Position numbers and translations under genes: made by a program
Origin: JAIRVZ01 sp031553415
Lineage (GTDB): Bacteria > Bacteroidota > Bacteroidia > Bacteroidales > Azobacteroidaceae
NCBI GenBank assembly: GCA_031553415.1
Contig: JAVBLO010000017.1
Coordinates: 7,841-71,840, forward strand
Length of the DNA: 64,000 nt
Direction: 5' to 3'
In this document: positions 61,427-64,000 of the stretch, one piece after another
Numbering within the stretch: position 1 is the stretch's first letter
How the letters are laid out: the number at the start of each line of letters is the position of its first letter
Notes under the pieces: generated by a model
What the model was told of the DNA's origin: nothing
What the model saw: only the letters and a program-made list of their open reading frames with translations
The model's database searches: none

Positions 61427-62926
61427 TTAAAAACAATAGCCGACCCCGGCTTTAGCTTCAGAAACGGTATATTTCACATCAGGATAATAAACATAATGGC
61501 TTTTTCTGTTATAATAAGATAAATCGGCAGATAAGTCAAAATGTTTTGTCAGGTGATAATTGAAACACAAATTCAACACACTCAATCGTGCGAATCCTTT
61601 ATCACCTTGCACGTTTAAGTTAAGTTGCTCTTCTTTAGACAATTCAGACAAATTCACATTGGGCTCATATCCTTTCCACGTGAAAATCTGATAATTTTCG
61701 AAATTAAATATCGCTTCAAACCTGGAGCTAAACAGAAAAGTAGTTTTGAATTTTGCACTGTAACCACTACCCATATTATAATCCCTGTCAATGGCATCAT
61801 AATGGTTTGTCAGACTTCCTCCCAATATAATACCATTGAGGTGCGCTGCTAAAAGAAAATTATTATTTTTCCTAAATCCCTGCCGGTATAATAAACCACC
61901 TCCAAAGGCTGCCGCTTCTGAAATTCTATATGAATGTTTCGTTACATTATACACACTGGCGTACGAATCATAATAATCAAAATGCTGGAAAATACCCAAT
62001 ACTAATTGACGTTTTTCCCTTTCCAATTCCATATCTTTCCCCCACAACATCCCGATAGCATTAACATTGCTTAAAAGAGGCTGTTCGTCAGAAATAAGAT
62101 TAAATCCAGCTCTTAAACTAAAATAATCGTATGGTTTCTCACACCCGTAATCAAAAGGGTCTCCGTAAAGGAGCCTGACATCAACATAAAAAGAGTTGGA
62201 AATACCCTCATTAAACTCTGTATTTTCAGTAAGGGCTCGATACATACCCCTCATTAAAAACGACGCCGGAATATTACCAAAAGCCCTTCCTTTTATATTT
62301 CTCCGTTTCCACATATCTCCATCAATAAGCCTGTTAAATCCCCTCATTGGAGAAATTGCCATAGCCAATAATTCCCGCCCAAAACGTTCCCAACCAGTAG
62401 TTTTATCATTAAGGACAAGATCTGAAAGCCGGTAAGTAACTTCACCCAAACTCATTCCTCCAATGGAAGTTGAAATAAAATCATTAATTGCAGGCGGTTC
62501 ATTCTCCATAAATAGCTCCCACATCAAGCTCCCACCTGCTGCATATGGAATCGATTGGTAAAAGTCCATTCCATTGGCACGGGCAGTATTGAAATATAAT
62601 CCACCGGCATACGGATGAGAAAAAAGATTAGTAGAAAACTGATCATTATCCCAGACAAATCCAGATTGAAGATTCTTCTTCATCGATTCAATACTAATAT
62701 AGGTATAATCTCCATTGAGAACTATGCGGTCAAATCCCCAAATCCCAATATTAAGTCCGAATGTTTCCAATGCGGCTTTCCAAGGTCTTTTATGTGGAGT
62801 TATTATGGAGTCATTGTAATGAATGGTATATAATAAGCTATCATCTCCTTCCTGGGCACTGACAAAACACGTAGAAAAAATAAACCCGATTAGAAGAATA
62901 GTTTTTACATAATGTACAAATTGCAT
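61427..62926 (-). CDS. DUF3943 outer-membrane-associated protein
   Basis: 499 residues with a signal peptide (ILLIGFIFSTCFVSAQ). KNLQSGFVWDNDQFSTNLFS, HPYAGGLYFNTARANGMDF and GEVTYRLSDLVLNDKTTGWE are the DUF3943 blocks. The C-terminal ~250 residues alternate like beta strands and end in Tyr-Cys-Phe (AGVGYCF), as in outer-membrane barrels. Function unknown. Confidence 0.83.
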   Translation of the reverse strand: MQFVHYVKTILLIGFIFSTCFVSAQEGDDSLLYTIHYNDSIITPHKRPWKAALETFGLNIGIWGFDRIVLNGDYTYISIESMKKNLQSGFVWDNDQFSTNLFSHPYAGGLYFNTARANGMDFYQSIPYAAGGSLMWELFMENEPPAINDFISTSIGGMSLGEVTYRLSDLVLNDKTTGWERFGRELLAMAISPMRGFNRLIDGDMWKRRNIKGRAFGNIPASFLMRGMYRALTENTEFNEGISNSFYVDVRLLYGDPFDYGCEKPYDYFSLRAGFNLISDEQPLLSNVNAIGMLWGKDMELEREKRQLVLGIFQHFDYYDSYASVYNVTKHSYRISEAAAFGGGLLYRQGFRKNNNFLLAAHLNGIILGGSLTNHYDAIDRDYNMGSGYSAKFKTTFLFSSRFEAIFNFENYQIFTWKGYEPNVNLSELSKEEQLNLNVQGDKGFARLSVLNLCFNYHLTKHFDLSADLSYYNRKSHYVYYPDVKYTVSEAKAGVGYCF

Positions 62927-63077
62927 ATAAGCTCTTTAATTAAAAGTTTCCTACTTAACAATTAAAAGGAGAAAAGGTTCAAAACTTTATAAAATATTTT
63001 TTCACACCAACAGTAGATACTCATGCTTAATCGTCAATTCAATATATATTATGTTATCTTTTCAATCAAAAATTAAT

Positions 63078-63115
63078 AAAGTGGGTGAATTGCATAAAAT
63101 GAATTCACCCACTTT
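63078..63115 (-). terminator. Terminator of the small T9SS-linked gene
   Basis: AAAGTGGGTGAATT (63078-63091) and AATTCACCCACTTT (63102-63115) form a perfect 14-bp stem; on the minus strand it is followed by ATTAATTTTTG. Confidence 0.75.
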
Positions 63116-63133
63116 GTCTAATAATAAAATCGC

Positions 63134-63508
63134 TTATTCTACAGGTTTTCGTTTGATTATTCTGAAAACGGCATAACCCAATATCATTAAGAAGATGAAC
63201 AAATAAGAATCATCTATCGGCAAACCGTTGATAGGCGGGCCAACCGGACCCCGAAGAACATTTTCTTTCAGGTACGATTTACTTAAATCATCTTTCTGAA
63301 AAGGGAAATATTCATTGTATGCATCGTTTGTTTTTCCAAATACGGAAGTGCCGTTATTATTGAATATTTCAGTACGTTCCTCATCCGATGCAAAAGGACT
63401 AAGGGACTGCGTTCCATCTGCTGAACATATTATGACATTACACATAAATATGATCAAAGTAATCAATATGTGCTTTTTCTTTTCTGATATCTGTTTATTT
63501 ATTTTCAT
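63134..63508 (-). CDS. Small exported protein with C-terminal membrane anchor
   Basis: 124 residues from the ATG at 63508; a TTG at 63517 is less likely. A signal-type hydrophobic segment (ILITLIIFMCNVIICSA), a short polar stretch, then VGPPINGLPIDDSYLFIFLM leading into a final helix and a KRK tail. The Gly/Pro-rich GLPIDD-helix-basic end is common in small proteins next to T9SS cargo in Bacteroidota. Unassigned otherwise. It follows the T9SS gene by 16 bp. Confidence 0.65.
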   Translation of the reverse strand: MKINKQISEKKKHILITLIIFMCNVIICSADGTQSLSPFASDEERTEIFNNNGTSVFGKTNDAYNEYFPFQKDDLSKSYLKENVLRGPVGPPINGLPIDDSYLFIFLMILGYAVFRIIKRKPVE

Positions 63509-63524
63509 GTTTAACAACCGATAA

Positions 63525-64000
63525 TTAATGAATTAATATTTTTTTTGTTTTATTCTCCCCGTTATTGAGTTTTACGGTTAGAATATATATTCCGGCAGGG
63601 ATTTGAACTTCTTTGCTAAGGCTTTTAGCATTGAGGTTTTGCCAACTTACCAACTTGACTCCCTGCAGTGTGATTACATTTACATTTAAAATATATTCAG
63701 ATGATGATATCTCAAGTATATTTTCATGGAAAAATGCTTGAAATGTATTTTCTTCTTTTGCAGATTCAATCCTGGCGGCTGCTTTCGGATTTCCTATGTG
63801 CAACATGAAACGTTCACCTTCATTAGGTTCATTTTTAAATGAATACGAGCTTTGTTCAGATAAATCTATTGTTTTATTCAAACGAGTATCTGTTAATGTG
63901 AGTGATTCACAATTTATATTCCCCAAATTTGAGAATGAAAACTTTATTGTATCCGGGCTTTCACACTGAATGCCGATTGGAACTTCAATTTGAGCGCCTT
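63525..64000 (-). CDS. C-terminal end of a T9SS (type A sorting domain) secreted protein, partial
   Basis: The minus-strand frame is open to the right edge, so the start is missing. The last ~80 residues form the type A sorting domain: NVNVITLQGVKLVSWQNL, then SKEVQIPAGIYILTVKLN and KTKKILIH, ending right at the stop. The visible part before it is beta-rich, with no catalytic motif. The protein is expected at the cell surface or outside. Confidence 0.82.
   Translation of the reverse strand, partial: GAQIEVPIGIQCESPDTIKFSFSNLGNINCESLTLTDTRLNKTIDLSEQSSYSFKNEPNEGERFMLHIGNPKAAARIESAKEENTFQAFFHENILEISSSEYILNVNVITLQGVKLVSWQNLNAKSLSKEVQIPAGIYILTVKLNNGENKTKKILIH

Overview
The window is chromosomal DNA of a member of Bacteroidota, most likely order Bacteroidales. 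The evidence is AT-rich sequence, promoters of the TTG-N19..21-TAnnTTTG type, almost no Shine-Dalgarno sequences, type IX secretion (T9SS) C-terminal sorting domains, DUF3857 transglutaminase-like proteins, an HTCS-type sensor remnant, a DPSL ferritin, a short histone-H1-like protein, and the gene sets pyrB-pyrI and pyrE/argH. No tRNA, rRNA, CRISPR array or intact prophage was found.

Layout. 1-2.0 kb: the 3'-truncated end of a TolC-type efflux gene with its MarR regulator and likely operators. 2.0-2.7 kb: a gene-free stretch of nested inverted repeats. 2.7-14.2 kb: RNase R, two DUF3857/transglutaminase paralogues, a perfect 36-bp-arm cruciform, a DUF2339/DUF3999 membrane pair, and an AlkZ-type winged-helix protein. 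14.3-22.9 kb: a minus-strand operon resembling E. coli yehL/M/P/Q (SWIM protein, HEAT-repeat protein, MoxR ATPase, DUF5682, VWA). It is interrupted by copies of a short palindromic element, one of which carries a DUF559 nuclease gene; the element is translated as the N-terminus of three proteins. 23-31.4 kb: a membrane protein of unknown family, then the most interesting block. It holds a Nudix-type (NrtR-like) regulator, a J-domain/pseudokinase protein, a methyltransferase-Nudix fusion, a NADAR protein, a divergent PurA-like enzyme and a VWA protein. All are tied together by three copies of one operator, TTTGCGTA-N5-TACGCAAA.

31.5-34.3 kb: pyrB, pyrI, a flavin reductase and a beta-barrel protein. 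34.4-41.1 kb: a decay-prone region with an NAD(P)H oxidoreductase, a group II intron 3' fragment inside a broken HTCS sensor, a T9SS-exported protein, a sugar-isomerase-like protein, IS21 istB and HigA remnants, a DPSL ferritin, a DUF4349 lipoprotein and an rtcB-like scrap. 41.2-49.1 kb: cysE, ispE, pyrE, an SRPBCC protein, argH, maf, a GH3-like protein and a radical SAM protein. 49.2-56 kb: the complete phosphate regulon pstS-C-A-B-phoU-phoB-phoR. 56.1-64 kb: histone-H1-like protein, S9 peptidase, HAD phosphatase, pssA, psd, a DUF3943 protein, and the end of a T9SS-secreted protein.

Two themes recur. Many gene junctions hold self-complementary arrays with a 7-bp period, of a different sequence at each locus. 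Two palindromic element families (2.1-2.4 kb; 15.4-18.4 kb) have spread in and between genes. Calls rest on reading the sequence and on memory of protein families; no database search was possible.
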